A DNA stretch of 64,000 nt from Parabacteroides sp. FAFU027. GTDB taxonomy: Bacteria > Bacteroidota > Bacteroidia > Bacteroidales > UBA7332. Position 1 is the first letter of the stretch. Each line of letters opens with the position of its first letter. Location of the stretch: NCBI RefSeq assembly GCF_022808675.1, contig NZ_JAKZKV010000013.1:1-64000 (forward strand), read 5' to 3'. Below, piece after piece: positions 1 to 9,391 of this stretch. The translations under genes and the position numbers were made by a program. Under the pieces are notes generated by a model that was not told the DNA's origin, did not search any database, and worked only from the letters and a program-made list of their open reading frames with translations.

Positions 1-480
1 CTGATAAAACTCATCTTCGAGACCTCTTCGACAAAACTAAATTTCAAAATGACAAAGAGCGTTTTAGGCTTAATGAGCCAAATTTATTTGATTTTTAATT
101 CGTCCCAATTTTTATGGGACACTAGTGAAATAGGTCACTAAAGCTATTCTACTAGACTTACATGAGGCCGTCTGTAATACCACTGTTCTAAAGATTCCCA
201 TGTTTCGCATTATCAAAATGACCACAAATCAATATTAAGTTAAACTCATCAAATGTCTTTGTATTTATTCCGACTCATTTGTTTATATAATATGAATGAG
301 AGATTCTAAATAGCACACAGCAGAAATGAGATTTTTTGTTGACCTTTTCCGACTGCACGACTAAGACAACCTAAACCAGAACTTAATTTACTAATTATCT
401 TTTCAATTTGATTCTATTTATTGACCTAAACCAGAACTATTAAGTGCGGAGTCAGCACGGTAAACTCTGACAGCTTTATC
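1..480. other. Intergenic leader region without a recognisable gene
   Basis: No convincing coding frame is seen on either strand. The stretch is AT-rich. It contains a short hairpin around 103-122 (GTCCCA ... TGGGAC) and a perfect 15-bp direct repeat ACCTAAACCAGAACT at 369-383 and 424-438, spaced 55 bp apart just upstream of the secreted-protein gene at 481. The repeat could be a regulator binding pair or a chance duplication. Confidence 0.5.
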
Positions 481-2070
481 ATGAAAACAAGATTTTCGCT
501 ATTGACAGTATTAATTGCGCTATTATTTAGTGCAAATTTATTTGCGGAATATTCCAATGCATCTTTAGCTGGAGCATGGTACATTCCGGCTTCAAGCAGT
601 TCGGAAGAAGAAATTTACATGATCTTTGATGAAAAGGGAATAATAACCGAATTCGGCGGATACAATATAGTTAATAATGGAACGAATGTCGGAACATATA
701 CCGTTACTCCCTCTGGACAAGTCACAATAAATCTGACAGTAGACAATTCCTTGTACACAAATACAGGGCAATTTTTCACGCTGGACTCAATATCAGGTTT
801 TAGTGGAGAAGAACTAGCGTATATGGTAAAAATTCCTGATATCGGAACTCTGGCTGGATATTGGAGTGGTTCTATCAGTAACTCTGATTATTCTGGAAAT
901 TTCTATATATCAATTGATAATACAGGAAAAATAACTTCACCATCGTCATATTTCGGTCATGTTTTTACCAGGAAAGGAAAAGTGATAGGTTTTATTGCCA
1001 CTAATAATGGATCTGATTGTTGGGGACAAATGCAATTTGCTGATTGTATTTTCTTAAAAGATAACATTTCCGGAAAAATGATAGCAGACTGTTCTGACAT
1101 TAATGGGAGCATTTTCTTATCACGATTCTCAACTCAAATGTACTCTTACAAAGAGATAACACCCAAATTCTACTATATTATAGGGATGGGAGACGGAAAA
1201 TGGAATAATTCATCTAAGGGACTGGGAGCCTCCTATTATCCAATGAGTATAGTAACCGGAAATCAATATGATGCAAATGGGAATGGCATATTTACATATA
1301 CCGGATATTTTCTTTCTACGAATCAGTTCAAATTGATTGGAGGTAATCTTGATTGGTTAGAGCAATGGGGAAACGATGGAATTCCAGGAATAAATAATCC
1401 TATTCATAACTATCTTCTATCTTCAAATTTCCAAGTACCTGCTGATGGGCTGTATATAATAACATTAAACTCCATATCCAACACACTTAGTATAAAACAA
1501 TTAACCTCATATATCCCAACTTGGTATTCTACAATTGGACTAATTGGAGATATGTCGAATTGGATGAATGAGGTAACGATGAATCCGGTTGGACCTTTGT
1601 ATAACCATGTCTGGTATACAAACTACACATTTGCATCCAACTGCATCGTAGATCAAGGTGTAAAATTTAGAGCTAATAATGACTGGTCAACCAACTGGGG
1701 ATGTGCAGATTTCCCATATGGCATCGGAAGTCAAGATGGTGCTAATATTCCTTATACAGCCGGAACTTATACGATTTTTTTCAATGATGTTAGTGGCACT
1801 TATTATTTCTTCAAACAATCTACCAGCGCAGTAAAGGAGGTTAATTCCAAATTCATTTCCATTTACCCCAATCCTGCATCTAACTATATATACATAAAAG
1901 GATTAACAACCGAAGTTACTACAAGAATAACAAACTTAAATGGAGAATTAGTTACTACTGAATCAGTTCATAATAATTCTATCAATATTAGTTCACTTCC
2001 TACAGGAATATACTTTTTACACATTGAGACTCAGGAAGGTATAGTTATGAAAATGTTCATTAAAGAATAA
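481..2070 (+). CDS. Secreted SusE/SusF-like protein with type IX sorting domain
   Basis: Predicted extracellular or surface-attached protein of 529 residues. Residues 1-22 form a Sec signal peptide ending in LFA. The middle (about 228-440) has two stretches resembling SusE/SusF-type starch-binding modules, for example YYIIGMGDGKWN and TIGLIGDMSNWMNE followed by Trp- and Tyr-rich beta-strands. The last about 70 residues are a type IX secretion C-terminal sorting domain: IYPNPASNYIYIKG, then LPTGIYFLHIETQEG and a basic end (KMFIKE). In such proteins this domain is cleaved during export through the T9SS. The N-terminal 200 residues are Ser/Asn/Gly-rich beta sequence of unknown role. No SusC/SusD pair is nearby, so the ligand is unknown. 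The ATG has no Shine-Dalgarno site, as usual in this phylum. Confidence 0.8.
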   Translation: MKTRFSLLTVLIALLFSANLFAEYSNASLAGAWYIPASSSSEEEIYMIFDEKGIITEFGGYNIVNNGTNVGTYTVTPSGQVTINLTVDNSLYTNTGQFFTLDSISGFSGEELAYMVKIPDIGTLAGYWSGSISNSDYSGNFYISIDNTGKITSPSSYFGHVFTRKGKVIGFIATNNGSDCWGQMQFADCIFLKDNISGKMIADCSDINGSIFLSRFSTQMYSYKEITPKFYYIIGMGDGKWNNSSKGLGASYYPMSIVTGNQYDANGNGIFTYTGYFLSTNQFKLIGGNLDWLEQWGNDGIPGINNPIHNYLLSSNFQVPADGLYIITLNSISNTLSIKQLTSYIPTWYSTIGLIGDMSNWMNEVTMNPVGPLYNHVWYTNYTFASNCIVDQGVKFRANNDWSTNWGCADFPYGIGSQDGANIPYTAGTYTIFFNDVSGTYYFFKQSTSAVKEVNSKFISIYPNPASNYIYIKGLTTEVTTRITNLNGELVTTESVHNNSINISSLPTGIYFLHIETQEGIVMKMFIKE

Positions 2071-2095
2071 AGAAGTGTTGTCATACATAAAGTAC

Positions 2096-2128
2096 AACAG
2101 CCCCGAATCAGAATGACTCGGAGCTGTT
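2096..2128 (+). terminator. Hairpin after the T9SS protein gene
   Basis: Imperfect 14-bp stem (AACAGCCCCGAATC with GACTCGGAGCTGTT, two mismatches) 26 bp after the stop codon, with only a short T-run behind it. Probable transcript end of the upstream gene. Confidence 0.5.
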
Positions 2129-2154
2129 TACATTATCACTTAGTGTATTTGCAA

Positions 2155-2185
2155 TTCACCGGGTGACTCCGAGTCACCCGGTGAA
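2155..2185 (-). terminator. Perfect hairpin downstream of metH
   Basis: A perfect 14-bp stem (TTCACCGGGTGACT and its complement) around a 3-nt loop, 10 bp beyond the metH stop. The flanks are not U-rich, so it may protect the 3' end rather than act as a classical intrinsic terminator. Confidence 0.55.
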
Positions 2186-2194
2186 TAAAATAAA

Positions 2195-5100
2195 TCAGAA
2201 TCTCAACCAATGCTTCACCTCTTCCATAGTGCGGCCGGTGAGGGCTGCATAATCAGCCAATTGGTCTTCACCGATACGGCCAATATTGAAGTAGCGTGAT
2301 TCAGGGTGAGCAAAGAGCAAACCGCTTACGGTAGCAGACGGAGACATCGCACCGTTTTCTGTCATGCGTATGCCCACTTCGCTCATGTCGAGGATTTCGT
2401 TCAGTTTGAAGTTGACAGACTGGTCAGGCAAGGACGGATAACCAACGGCAGGACGGATACCGCGGAAGTGTACCTTGAATAACTCTTCGATATCAAGCGT
2501 CTCATCGGCAGCATAACCCCAGTACTCCTTGCGGATTTTCTGGTGCAGGTACTCGGTTCCTCCTTCAGCCAGACGGTCCGAAAGGAATTGCAGCAACATC
2601 GCTTTGTAGTCGTCTCCCTCTTTTTTGAACTTCTCGATGTAGCCTTCAATCACCGGCCCTACCGTTACGGCAAAACCACCCACATAGTCAGTTACCCCTG
2701 ACGATACCGGAGCCAGGAAGTCAGAAAGTGCAAGGTAATTTGCATTGTCGCCTACCTCTTGCTGACGGATTACCGGGAAGGTATAATCGCCTTTATCTGT
2801 TTTAATGTAAATCTTATTATGTTCTGCATTGGCTTCGTACAAGCCAAACACCGCACTTACAAAAGCATATTCATCGGCACAAAGCATATCGAGCATACGA
2901 AGTGCATCTTTGTAAAGCTGCATAGCCTCCGATGCCTTCGGACGGTCTTCCACCGGGAAAGAAACCAACCAGTTGGCACGACAAGAATCGCAACCGTGCA
3001 GGTCAGCCACTTCAGCAAACTTACCCCCCAGACGCCATGCTCCAAAGAAGAATTTCCAGTGGATATACGGTAGCAGCTCCTTTACAGGGATATTAATCAC
3101 CTGACGTCCCATCACATTTGGTTTTTCAGGAGTATGGTTGATGAAATCCGGTTTGAGCGCTTTCGCTTTAGCCTCTTCGTAAGAAATCGTCTTTTTCTCC
3201 ATTACGATGCTATTGCGAAGCATATCATACTCTTCATTCAGCTGCTTCACGAACGCATCACGCGTATCATGATTCATCCACTGCGCCAGTTTACCCGGAG
3301 TTTGCGATGCATCTTTCGAGTAAATGACCGGTGCGCTGTAGTTCGGAGCGATTTTTACCGCCGTATGGATTTTAGAAGTGGTAGCGCCACCGATTAGCAA
3401 TGGCATTTCAAAGCCTTCTTCCTCCATCGCTTTAGCTACCTTGCACATTTCGTCCAGTGACGGAGTAATCAATCCGCTCAAACCGATAAAGTCAGGCTTG
3501 ATTTCTTTAGCGACACGGATAATCTCTTCGAGTGGGGTCATTACGCCCAGGTCAACCACTTCGTAGTTGTTGCAGGACAATACCACGCCAACGATATTTT
3601 TACCGATATCGTGAACGTCACCTTTTACTGTAGCCAGAAGTACCAGACCGGCTTTAGAGGATGCTCCGGCTTGTTTTTCCGCTTCGATGGCAGGTTGAAG
3701 GATAGATACCGCTTTCTTCATGGTGCGGGCAGTCTTCACCACCTGAGGCAGGAACATTTTACCTTCACCAAAAAGCTCTCCCACCTTGTTCATCCCTTTC
3801 ATCAACGGTTGGTCGATAATATCAAGGGCACGCGGGTACACCTGCATCGCTTCTGCCAAGTCCTCTTCCATGTAGTCGCCGATACCTTTTTGCAAAGCGT
3901 GTACCAGACGGTCTTCCAACGGATAGGTACGCCACTCGTCCACTACGGTTTCCTTCTCACCGGTAGCCATCGCTTTGACCGATTCGGCAGTTTCGATGAG
4001 GCGTTCGGTGGCATCCGGACGACGGTTGAAGATAACATCTTCGATACGCTCCAGTACATCTTTCGGAATATCTTCATAGGTTACCGCTTCAGATGGATTG
4101 ACAATCGCCATGTCCATACCCACCTTGATGGCGTGGTAGAGGAACACCGAGTGCATCGCCTCACGGATGTAGTTGTTACCGCGGAATGAGAACGACAGGT
4201 TACTCAGTCCACCGCTCACTTTCGCACCCAGCAGGTTTTGCTTGATCCATTCGGTCGCTTTGATAAAGTCAAGACCGTAAGTCGCATGTTCTTCGATACC
4301 GGTGGCTACTGCCAGCACGTTCGGGTCGAAGATGATATTATTCGGATTGAAGCCTACTTTATCTACCAACAGGCGGTAAGCGCGTGAGCAAATCTCTTTG
4401 CGGCGCTCGAAAGTATCGGCTTGTCCTTTTTCGTCAAAAGCCATCACCACCGTAGCGGCTCCGTATTGATTCAGTTTTGTAGCATATTCAAGGAATTGCT
4501 CTTCGCCTTCTTTCAGACTGATGGAGTTCACCACACATTTTCCCTGAAGGCATTTAAGACCCGCTTCGATTACCTCCCATTTAGACGAGTCAATCATCAC
4601 AGGCACGCGGTAGATTTCCGGTTCAGAAGCCAGCAGATTGAGGAAAGTGGTCATTTCTTTCACACCATCGAGCATACCCTCGTCCATGTTCACGTCGATG
4701 ATCTGAGCACCGTCTTCCACCTGCTTACGGGCAATAGAGAGCGCTTCTTCGTATTGACCTTCCTTAATCAGACGGAGGAATTTGCGGGAACCGGCCACGT
4801 TACAACGTTCACCTACGTTGATGAAGTTCATTTCCGGTTTAACCTCCAGCAGTTCGAGACCCGACAGACGCATGTGTTCTGTTTTTGGAGAACGTTTGTG
4901 AGGCTCTGCACCATGCAGCATTGCGCTGTAAGTAGCAATGTGGTCAGGTGTAGTACCACAACAACCTCCAATGATGTTGACCAGGTTTTCATCGAAATAC
5001 TCCTTAATCTGAACCGCCATCACATCCGGTGTTTCATCGTATTCTCCGAAACGGTTAGGCAATCCGGCATTCGGATAGGCACTGATGTAGTATGGGGAAA

Positions 5101-5884
5101 TTTCGCCCAACTCTTTTACGAAAGGCTTCATATCGCGTGCTCCGAAAGAACAGTTTAGTCCCACGGAAAGAATATCAGCATGTTCCACAGAGGCCAGGAA
5201 AGCGCCCATAGTCTGGCCCGACAAGGTACGTCCGCCTTTGTCGGAAAGCGTTACCGAAAGCATAATCGGCAGCTTTTTACCTTTCACCGCCATCGCCTTT
5301 TCAGCAGCAAAAAGCGCCGCTTTGGCATTCAATGTATCGAAGATCGTTTCAATCAGGAAAGCATCCACTCCCCCGTCAATCAACGCCTCCATCTGCTCCT
5401 GATAACAATCGCTCAGTTGATCGAACGACAGGGCGCGGTAAGCAGGGTTGTTTACGTCGGGCGACATCGAGCAGGTCTTGTTGGTCGGACCCACCGCACC
5501 CGCCACGTAACGGGGTTTGTCGGGATTCTGTTGAGTAAACTCGTTCGCCACCTCAATAGCCAGTTTAGCCGCCGCCAGGTTCATCTCGCGGACATACGAC
5601 TGCATGCCGTAATCCTCCATCGAAACGGAGTTTGCATTGAAGGTGTTGGTTTCGATAATGTCAGCTCCACCCGCCAGATACTGGGCGTGGATCTCACGGA
5701 TTACCTCCGGCTTGGTGATACAAAGCATGTCGTTATTGCCTTTGTAGGTGCGGTCATCGCTCACCAATGTACCCCGGTAATCTTGTTCGGTTAGCTTGTA
5801 GCGTTGAATCATCGTTCCCATAGCTCCGTCGAGCACGAGGATACGTTTTTCAAGTACAGCCTGAATGGGAGTTTTTTGAATCAT
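2195..5884 (-). CDS. metH: Cobalamin-dependent methionine synthase
   Basis: Transfers a methyl group from methyltetrahydrofolate via cobalamin to homocysteine, giving methionine; cytosolic. At 1229 residues it is full length for MetH. Modules in order: homocysteine-binding barrel (about 1-330) with zinc cysteines in LNCSFGARDM and GGCCGTTPDH; pterin-binding barrel from about 350 (FINVGERCNVAGSRKF); helical cap; B12-binding domain with KGDVHDIGKN, whose His758 is the lower cobalt ligand; and the C-terminal SAM-dependent reactivation domain with RPAVGYPSLPD. All key motifs are present. It is a single gene with its own upstream promoter and a leader of about 150 nt. No cobalamin or SAM riboswitch was recognised in that leader. 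Confidence 0.97.
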   Translation of the reverse strand: MIQKTPIQAVLEKRILVLDGAMGTMIQRYKLTEQDYRGTLVSDDRTYKGNNDMLCITKPEVIREIHAQYLAGGADIIETNTFNANSVSMEDYGMQSYVREMNLAAAKLAIEVANEFTQQNPDKPRYVAGAVGPTNKTCSMSPDVNNPAYRALSFDQLSDCYQEQMEALIDGGVDAFLIETIFDTLNAKAALFAAEKAMAVKGKKLPIMLSVTLSDKGGRTLSGQTMGAFLASVEHADILSVGLNCSFGARDMKPFVKELGEISPYYISAYPNAGLPNRFGEYDETPDVMAVQIKEYFDENLVNIIGGCCGTTPDHIATYSAMLHGAEPHKRSPKTEHMRLSGLELLEVKPEMNFINVGERCNVAGSRKFLRLIKEGQYEEALSIARKQVEDGAQIIDVNMDEGMLDGVKEMTTFLNLLASEPEIYRVPVMIDSSKWEVIEAGLKCLQGKCVVNSISLKEGEEQFLEYATKLNQYGAATVVMAFDEKGQADTFERRKEICSRAYRLLVDKVGFNPNNIIFDPNVLAVATGIEEHATYGLDFIKATEWIKQNLLGAKVSGGLSNLSFSFRGNNYIREAMHSVFLYHAIKVGMDMAIVNPSEAVTYEDIPKDVLERIEDVIFNRRPDATERLIETAESVKAMATGEKETVVDEWRTYPLEDRLVHALQKGIGDYMEEDLAEAMQVYPRALDIIDQPLMKGMNKVGELFGEGKMFLPQVVKTARTMKKAVSILQPAIEAEKQAGASSKAGLVLLATVKGDVHDIGKNIVGVVLSCNNYEVVDLGVMTPLEEIIRVAKEIKPDFIGLSGLITPSLDEMCKVAKAMEEEGFEMPLLIGGATTSKIHTAVKIAPNYSAPVIYSKDASQTPGKLAQWMNHDTRDAFVKQLNEEYDMLRNSIVMEKKTISYEEAKAKALKPDFINHTPEKPNVMGRQVINIPVKELLPYIHWKFFFGAWRLGGKFAEVADLHGCDSCRANWLVSFPVEDRPKASEAMQLYKDALRMLDMLCADEYAFVSAVFGLYEANAEHNKIYIKTDKGDYTFPVIRQQEVGDNANYLALSDFLAPVSSGVTDYVGGFAVTVGPVIEGYIEKFKKEGDDYKAMLLQFLSDRLAEGGTEYLHQKIRKEYWGYAADETLDIEELFKVHFRGIRPAVGYPSLPDQSVNFKLNEILDMSEVGIRMTENGAMSPSATVSGLLFAHPESRYFNIGRIGEDQLADYAALTGRTMEEVKHWLRF

Positions 5885-5927
5885 GAGTTTGTTTGTTACC
5901 TATGTTAATCTGAGTGTGTTAGTAATT

Positions 5928-5966
5928 GGCACACAGATGACACGGATGCTGCGCAACACGGATTTT
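5928..5966. repeat. Imperfect repeat of an ACACGGAT / ATCCGTGT word
   Basis: On the minus strand, within the metH leader, the words ATCCGTGT, ATCCGTGT and ATCTGTGT follow one another. Similar ATCCGTG-rich intergenic elements occur in other Bacteroidetes. In this position it would be transcribed as part of the metH 5' leader. Confidence 0.45.
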
Positions 5967-6045
5967 CTATATGAAAATTGTTTTTGAAAACCCCGGTCAT
6001 CTGGGAAATTTAATCGCCTGATTATGCGATTCCACAATAAACACA

Positions 6046-6077
6046 CAAAAGTACTCCTTTGTTTGCAGAAGAACAAA
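6046..6077 (-). promoter_or_regulatory. Bacteroidetes-type promoter for metH
   Basis: On the minus strand TTTG (6074-6077) is followed by exactly 20 nt and then TACTTTTG (6046-6053), matching the TTTG / TAnnTTTG consensus of the Bacteroidetes housekeeping sigma factor. Transcription would start near 6038, leaving a leader of about 150 nt before the metH ATG. Confidence 0.65.
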
Positions 6078-6211
6078 CAAGAAGATGAATATGTCCGTGT
6101 GTATAAGGCTCGAAAACTGCGATTTGAGCAAATATCTTTTTGACAGCTTATGAGGCCTTTTCCATTATTCTGGTAAGTAAATCTTCTTATTTGGGCATTT
6201 CAACAAATACC

Positions 6212-6266
6212 TGGAGCATAGGTAGAGCATACGTGGACCATACGTGGAGGATACGTGGAGCATCAG
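6212..6266. repeat. 11-bp tandem array A1 (5 units)
   Basis: Five contiguous 11-bp units with consensus TGGAGCATACG and no indels. A second block of the same family lies exactly 220 bp (20 x 11) further on. It is flanked by TTTTGACA at 6137 and CAAAATGTCAAA at 6306. The block is noncoding and lies between the metH promoter and the 3' end of the GH43 gene. Confidence 0.85.
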
Positions 6267-6431
6267 AGGTGGGAAAAAGCTGGTATTTTCAATATATTGA
6301 AGTAACAAAATGTCAAATATGAAATTAACGGAAAATTCCTTTTTCATCTGATTCTCATTTTGACATTAAATCAAAGCGATTTGGTCTATTTTGAAAGAAA
6401 ATTCACCTATCCTGGTCTCCCACCCTCTTCT

Positions 6432-6486
6432 TAGAGCATCCTTAGAGGATCCCTGGAGCATCCCTAGAGTGTCCGTAGAGGATCAA
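6432..6486. repeat. 11-bp tandem array A2 (5 units)
   Basis: Five contiguous 11-bp units with consensus TAGAGGATCCC, clearly related to array A1 (shared core TRGAGSATMC). It is bounded by ATTTTGACAT at 6357 and CAAAATGTCA at 6525, so A1 and A2 look like two diverged copies of one module of about 200 bp. Confidence 0.85.
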
Positions 6487-6556
6487 TCCCCGTAAAAGAC
6501 GCTTTTTTGAGAAAGTGTGAGTAGCAAAATGTCAGTTCCGAACTAACGTCTTTTTC

Positions 6557-6613
6557 GCACAGGGTTAAAACCCGTGTGCTACAAAATCAGTCATGCCTAC
6601 TGCATTTTAGGAT
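6557..6613. repeat. Dispersed intergenic repeat, copy 1
   Basis: Closely similar, over about 50 bp, to the sequence at 10014-10066 (shared words AGGGTTAAAACC, GTGTGCTAC, ATCAGTCATG, ACTGCATTT). It starts with a small hairpin GCAC-GGGTT / AACCC-GTGC. Probably a dispersed noncoding repeat of this genome. Confidence 0.7.
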
Positions 6614-6631
6614 TATATGGTAGTCAATAAC

Positions 6632-6671
6632 AAAAACAGGTTACCTCAATTGAATGAGACAACCTGTTTTT
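6632..6671 (-). terminator. Terminator of the GH43 gene
   Basis: Stem AAAAACAGGTT / AACCTGTTTTT with an inner CTCA/TGAG pairing and flanking T/A runs, 30 bp after the GH43 stop on the minus strand. The same stem motif (ACAGGYTRCCTCA ... TGAGACARCCTGT) recurs at 42091-42128. Confidence 0.85.
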
Positions 6672-6700
6672 ATTATTTGTAGATAAAAGCGGAAAAGCTA

Positions 6701-7750
6701 TTATTTCTTCGTTTTTACAGTTTGCTTCAGTGCCATTTCATTGTCATCCAGATCCTGACCAAAATCAGGCATGCCGTCCTTAATCCATCTCAACACTCTG
6801 GCGCGGGTATGACGATTTGGATCGTATAATGATTCACCTTTGATCTCCTTGTAATCACGGGCATGGTAAATCATCACATCGGTTTTGCCATCCTCTGCCA
6901 CGGTGAAGCTGTTATGACCCGGGCCGAAACGTTTAAGCTTTTCATTGGTAAAGAAAACCGGTTTATCCAATTTGTGCCAGGAAGCCGGGTCCAGAAGGTC
7001 TGCACCTTCTTCAGCCCAAAGCAGACCGATGCAGTAAGTAGCATCTGTCGCGCTCGCCGAGAATGCAACGAACACCTTTCCGTTGCGAACCAGGACTGCA
7101 GGACCTTCGTTCACTTTGTATTTGTGCATTTCCCACTCATAATCAGGCTGCGTGATCACCACCTGTTTATCATCGAGCGTTGTCGGGCTGGTCATTTTTG
7201 CGATAAAGAGGCCAGTGTTGTCTCCGTTGGCAGAGGCTCTGTCTACCCAGATCATGTAGCGTTGGCCTTTATGAGAGAAAGTGGTGGCATCGAGGGAGAA
7301 AATATCCTTTTTACTCACAATCTGTCCTTCCTCTTTCCACTCTCCTTTAGTCGGGTCTTCCGAAGGATTTGACAAGGCATATTTGTGAATGGACCACTTG
7401 TTCTCTGCTGAGCCTGCGGCAAAATAGACATACCATTTTCCATCAATACGGTGCAGTTCGGGCGCCCAGATGTGGTTACCCATAGGGCCTTTGTCATGCT
7501 TACGCCAGATCACTACCGGCTGAGCCGTTTTGATACCATTGATCGTTTTGGATTTACGTATCTCAATACGATCATACTCGGGTACAGTTGCGATAAAGTA
7601 ATAGGTGCCATCGGCCGCTTTGGTCATAAAGGGATCTGCCCGTTGCTCTACCAAAGGATTGTTGAACTGGTTTTTCTTCAACTTTTGCGCATTGACAGTC
7701 CATACGCTGACGACGAACGCCGAAAGCAATGTTAGTTTTAATAGTTTCAT
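6701..7750 (-). CDS. Secreted glycoside hydrolase family 43 enzyme
   Basis: Five-bladed beta-propeller hydrolase, probably an arabinosidase or xylosidase acting in the periplasm or on the surface. 349 residues with a signal peptide (1-21, cleavage after VNA). GH43 catalytic triad positions are visible: general base Asp39 in EQRADPFM, the pKa-modulating Asp in FSLDATTF, and the general acid Glu in VNEGPAVLV. HIWAPELHRIDGKWYVYF is the typical second-blade motif. It is a single-domain enzyme without a carbohydrate-binding module. It stands alone with its own terminator. The substrate cannot be decided from sequence alone. Confidence 0.85.
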   Translation of the reverse strand: MKLLKLTLLSAFVVSVWTVNAQKLKKNQFNNPLVEQRADPFMTKAADGTYYFIATVPEYDRIEIRKSKTINGIKTAQPVVIWRKHDKGPMGNHIWAPELHRIDGKWYVYFAAGSAENKWSIHKYALSNPSEDPTKGEWKEEGQIVSKKDIFSLDATTFSHKGQRYMIWVDRASANGDNTGLFIAKMTSPTTLDDKQVVITQPDYEWEMHKYKVNEGPAVLVRNGKVFVAFSASATDATYCIGLLWAEEGADLLDPASWHKLDKPVFFTNEKLKRFGPGHNSFTVAEDGKTDVMIYHARDYKEIKGESLYDPNRHTRARVLRWIKDGMPDFGQDLDDNEMALKQTVKTKK

Positions 7751-8018
7751 GGAGTTTATAATTGTTTGTGTGCTGTTTTAACTTCGATGGTGAAGATAGT
7801 TTATTTGTATAAAAGAGCAGTTGTGAACCGATTTCGGTTTTTATTTTTTAGATTTTGTTTGGGGAATACGACACTCCTGGGTTGAATAAAAGTTTAGGTT
7901 TTCCTTACATTCATAGAAAGGAAAAGGTAGGAACATCACCTCTTCTCAGGGCTTTTTTCCTACCTTCGCATCATTAAACCTCGCAGGTGTAACCACTTGT
8001 GTTAATTCAGCGAATAGT

Positions 8019-8852
8019 ATGATACAAGACATATTCCCCCACCGGTTCGACAATCATTACCAACCGGGCGAAGTGATGAATGATCAGGACCTTATCCTTC
8101 ATTACAAAGACAACACCTTGTTACTCAAAACCAACGGTGACGAACTGGAAATCCCCAGAAAGAAAGATTTCCCCAACTTATCAGACTCTACCCATTCCAC
8201 TTTTCTTTTTTCCCTCAACGATGTATCCTGCTTTCTGGTATGGGACAAGCCCAAAACCGATGACACTTCGGTTACTTTCCATGAAATCAGCTTCTTCCGG
8301 ACAGCCAGCCGTAAAGAGATGGCGTTTACCGGCTTAGTGGGGTATCACCTGCGCAATTGGTATGCAGAGCATCGATTTTGTGGCCGGTGTGGTCACAAGA
8401 CGATACATAAGGCTGACGAACGTGCCCTACAGTGTCCGGAATGTAAAGCGCTCTTTTTCCCAAAAATATCACCGGCTATCATCGTTGCCATCACCTGCGG
8501 AGATAAAATCCTGCTGGCCCGCAACGTCAATTTCGTCGCGGGCAGATATGCCCTGATTGCCGGATATGCCGATGTGGGCGAAACACTGGAAGAGACTGTT
8601 ATCCGCGAGGTGAAGGAAGAGATCGGTCTGGATGTGAAGAATATCCGTTACTACAAAAGTCAGCCCTGGCCCCTATCGGGCTCGATGATGGTGGGCTTTA
8701 CCGCCGAAGCGGATGAAAATCAACCAATCGTGATCGACGAACACGAAATTGCCGAAGCTGCGTGGTTCTCCCGGGATAATCTACCGGATTATCCTTCTGC
8801 AGTGAGTATTGCGGGGGAGATGATCGGGAAGTTTGAACGGGGGGAGTTGTAG
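8019..8852 (+). CDS. nudC: NAD(+)/NADH diphosphatase, Nudix family
   Basis: Hydrolyses NAD(H) to NMN(H) and AMP; enzymes of this family can also remove NAD caps from RNA. 277 residues. The zinc ribbon is complete (CGRCGHKT ... CPECK, about 124-147). The Nudix box follows (GYADVGETLEETVIREVKEEIGLD pattern: G, then E, then REVKEEIG), and behind it SQPWPLSGSMM, the SQPWPxPxS-type motif that marks the NADH-specific subfamily. A TACCTTCG box at 7961-7968 may be its -7 element. There is no operon partner; the next gene begins 125 bp later. Confidence 0.92.
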   Translation: MIQDIFPHRFDNHYQPGEVMNDQDLILHYKDNTLLLKTNGDELEIPRKKDFPNLSDSTHSTFLFSLNDVSCFLVWDKPKTDDTSVTFHEISFFRTASRKEMAFTGLVGYHLRNWYAEHRFCGRCGHKTIHKADERALQCPECKALFFPKISPAIIVAITCGDKILLARNVNFVAGRYALIAGYADVGETLEETVIREVKEEIGLDVKNIRYYKSQPWPLSGSMMVGFTAEADENQPIVIDEHEIAEAAWFSRDNLPDYPSAVSIAGEMIGKFERGEL

Positions 8853-8977
8853 ATGGTTCTGTTGTTTTAACGCTGACATGTGTGCGACGAATCAAGCAAA
8901 ATAGCAACCCTTGTATAGAACAAATACAGCTAGTAGCTGTCGAATTCAAAAATAAATTATCTCGAAAATCGAATTTG

Positions 8978-9391
8978 ATGAAACTCAGACAACTGCTTTT
9001 TCCAAACAAAAGAATATCCAAAGATCTTATTTCAATACAAATCAACCGTGATAGCGTTTGTATGGGCGATGATTGTGAGTCACACAAGACAATTTTCGAA
9101 CTAAAAAGGGATACTACACTGGCGAAGTTGTTGCAAAAAATCAAGAATAAGGGATATCTCGCACAAATACAAGGAGGAAAAGCGACCTGGTTGGTCATTA
9201 ACCTCAAAAAGGAAATTGCAGTTGTTGCACAACAATGGAGGGACCCTAAATATCTTTCGATAAATGGGGATACAAAACTCAGCGAATTAGAAAAGGGAAA
9301 CGGACAAATCAGAATTCATTTCAGGTATCTGACACAGCAAGACCCCGATATCATTTACAATGAGTATATTAACAAAACACCCAATGAATAA
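8978..9391 (+). CDS. Hypothetical protein
   Basis: 137 residues from the ATG at 8978; an upstream in-frame ATG at 8882 would add 32 residues of poor coding character. No signal peptide or membrane segment. Visible features are SVCMGDDCESHKT (a CxxxxC pair) and an aromatic C-terminal half (FRYLTQQDPDIIYNEYI). The family was not recognised. The gene's last bases overlap the start of the next gene (ATGAATAA), suggesting translational coupling with the MazG-like protein. Confidence 0.6.
   Translation: MKLRQLLFPNKRISKDLISIQINRDSVCMGDDCESHKTIFELKRDTTLAKLLQKIKNKGYLAQIQGGKATWLVINLKKEIAVVAQQWRDPKYLSINGDTKLSELEKGNGQIRIHFRYLTQQDPDIIYNEYINKTPNE

Noticed and set aside
4421-5794. Long frames opposite metH (245 and 204 residues)
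   Set aside because: Shadows of the metH coding strand; His/Arg/Phe-rich composition typical of antisense frames.
5885-6040. Possible cobalamin or SAM riboswitch in the metH leader
   Set aside because: No B12-box or SAM-riboswitch words were found; the leader is mostly ATCCGTG-type repeat sequence.
6140-6347. Two overlapping frames of 60 residues on opposite strands
   Set aside because: They run through array A1 and have no recognisable start, composition or family.
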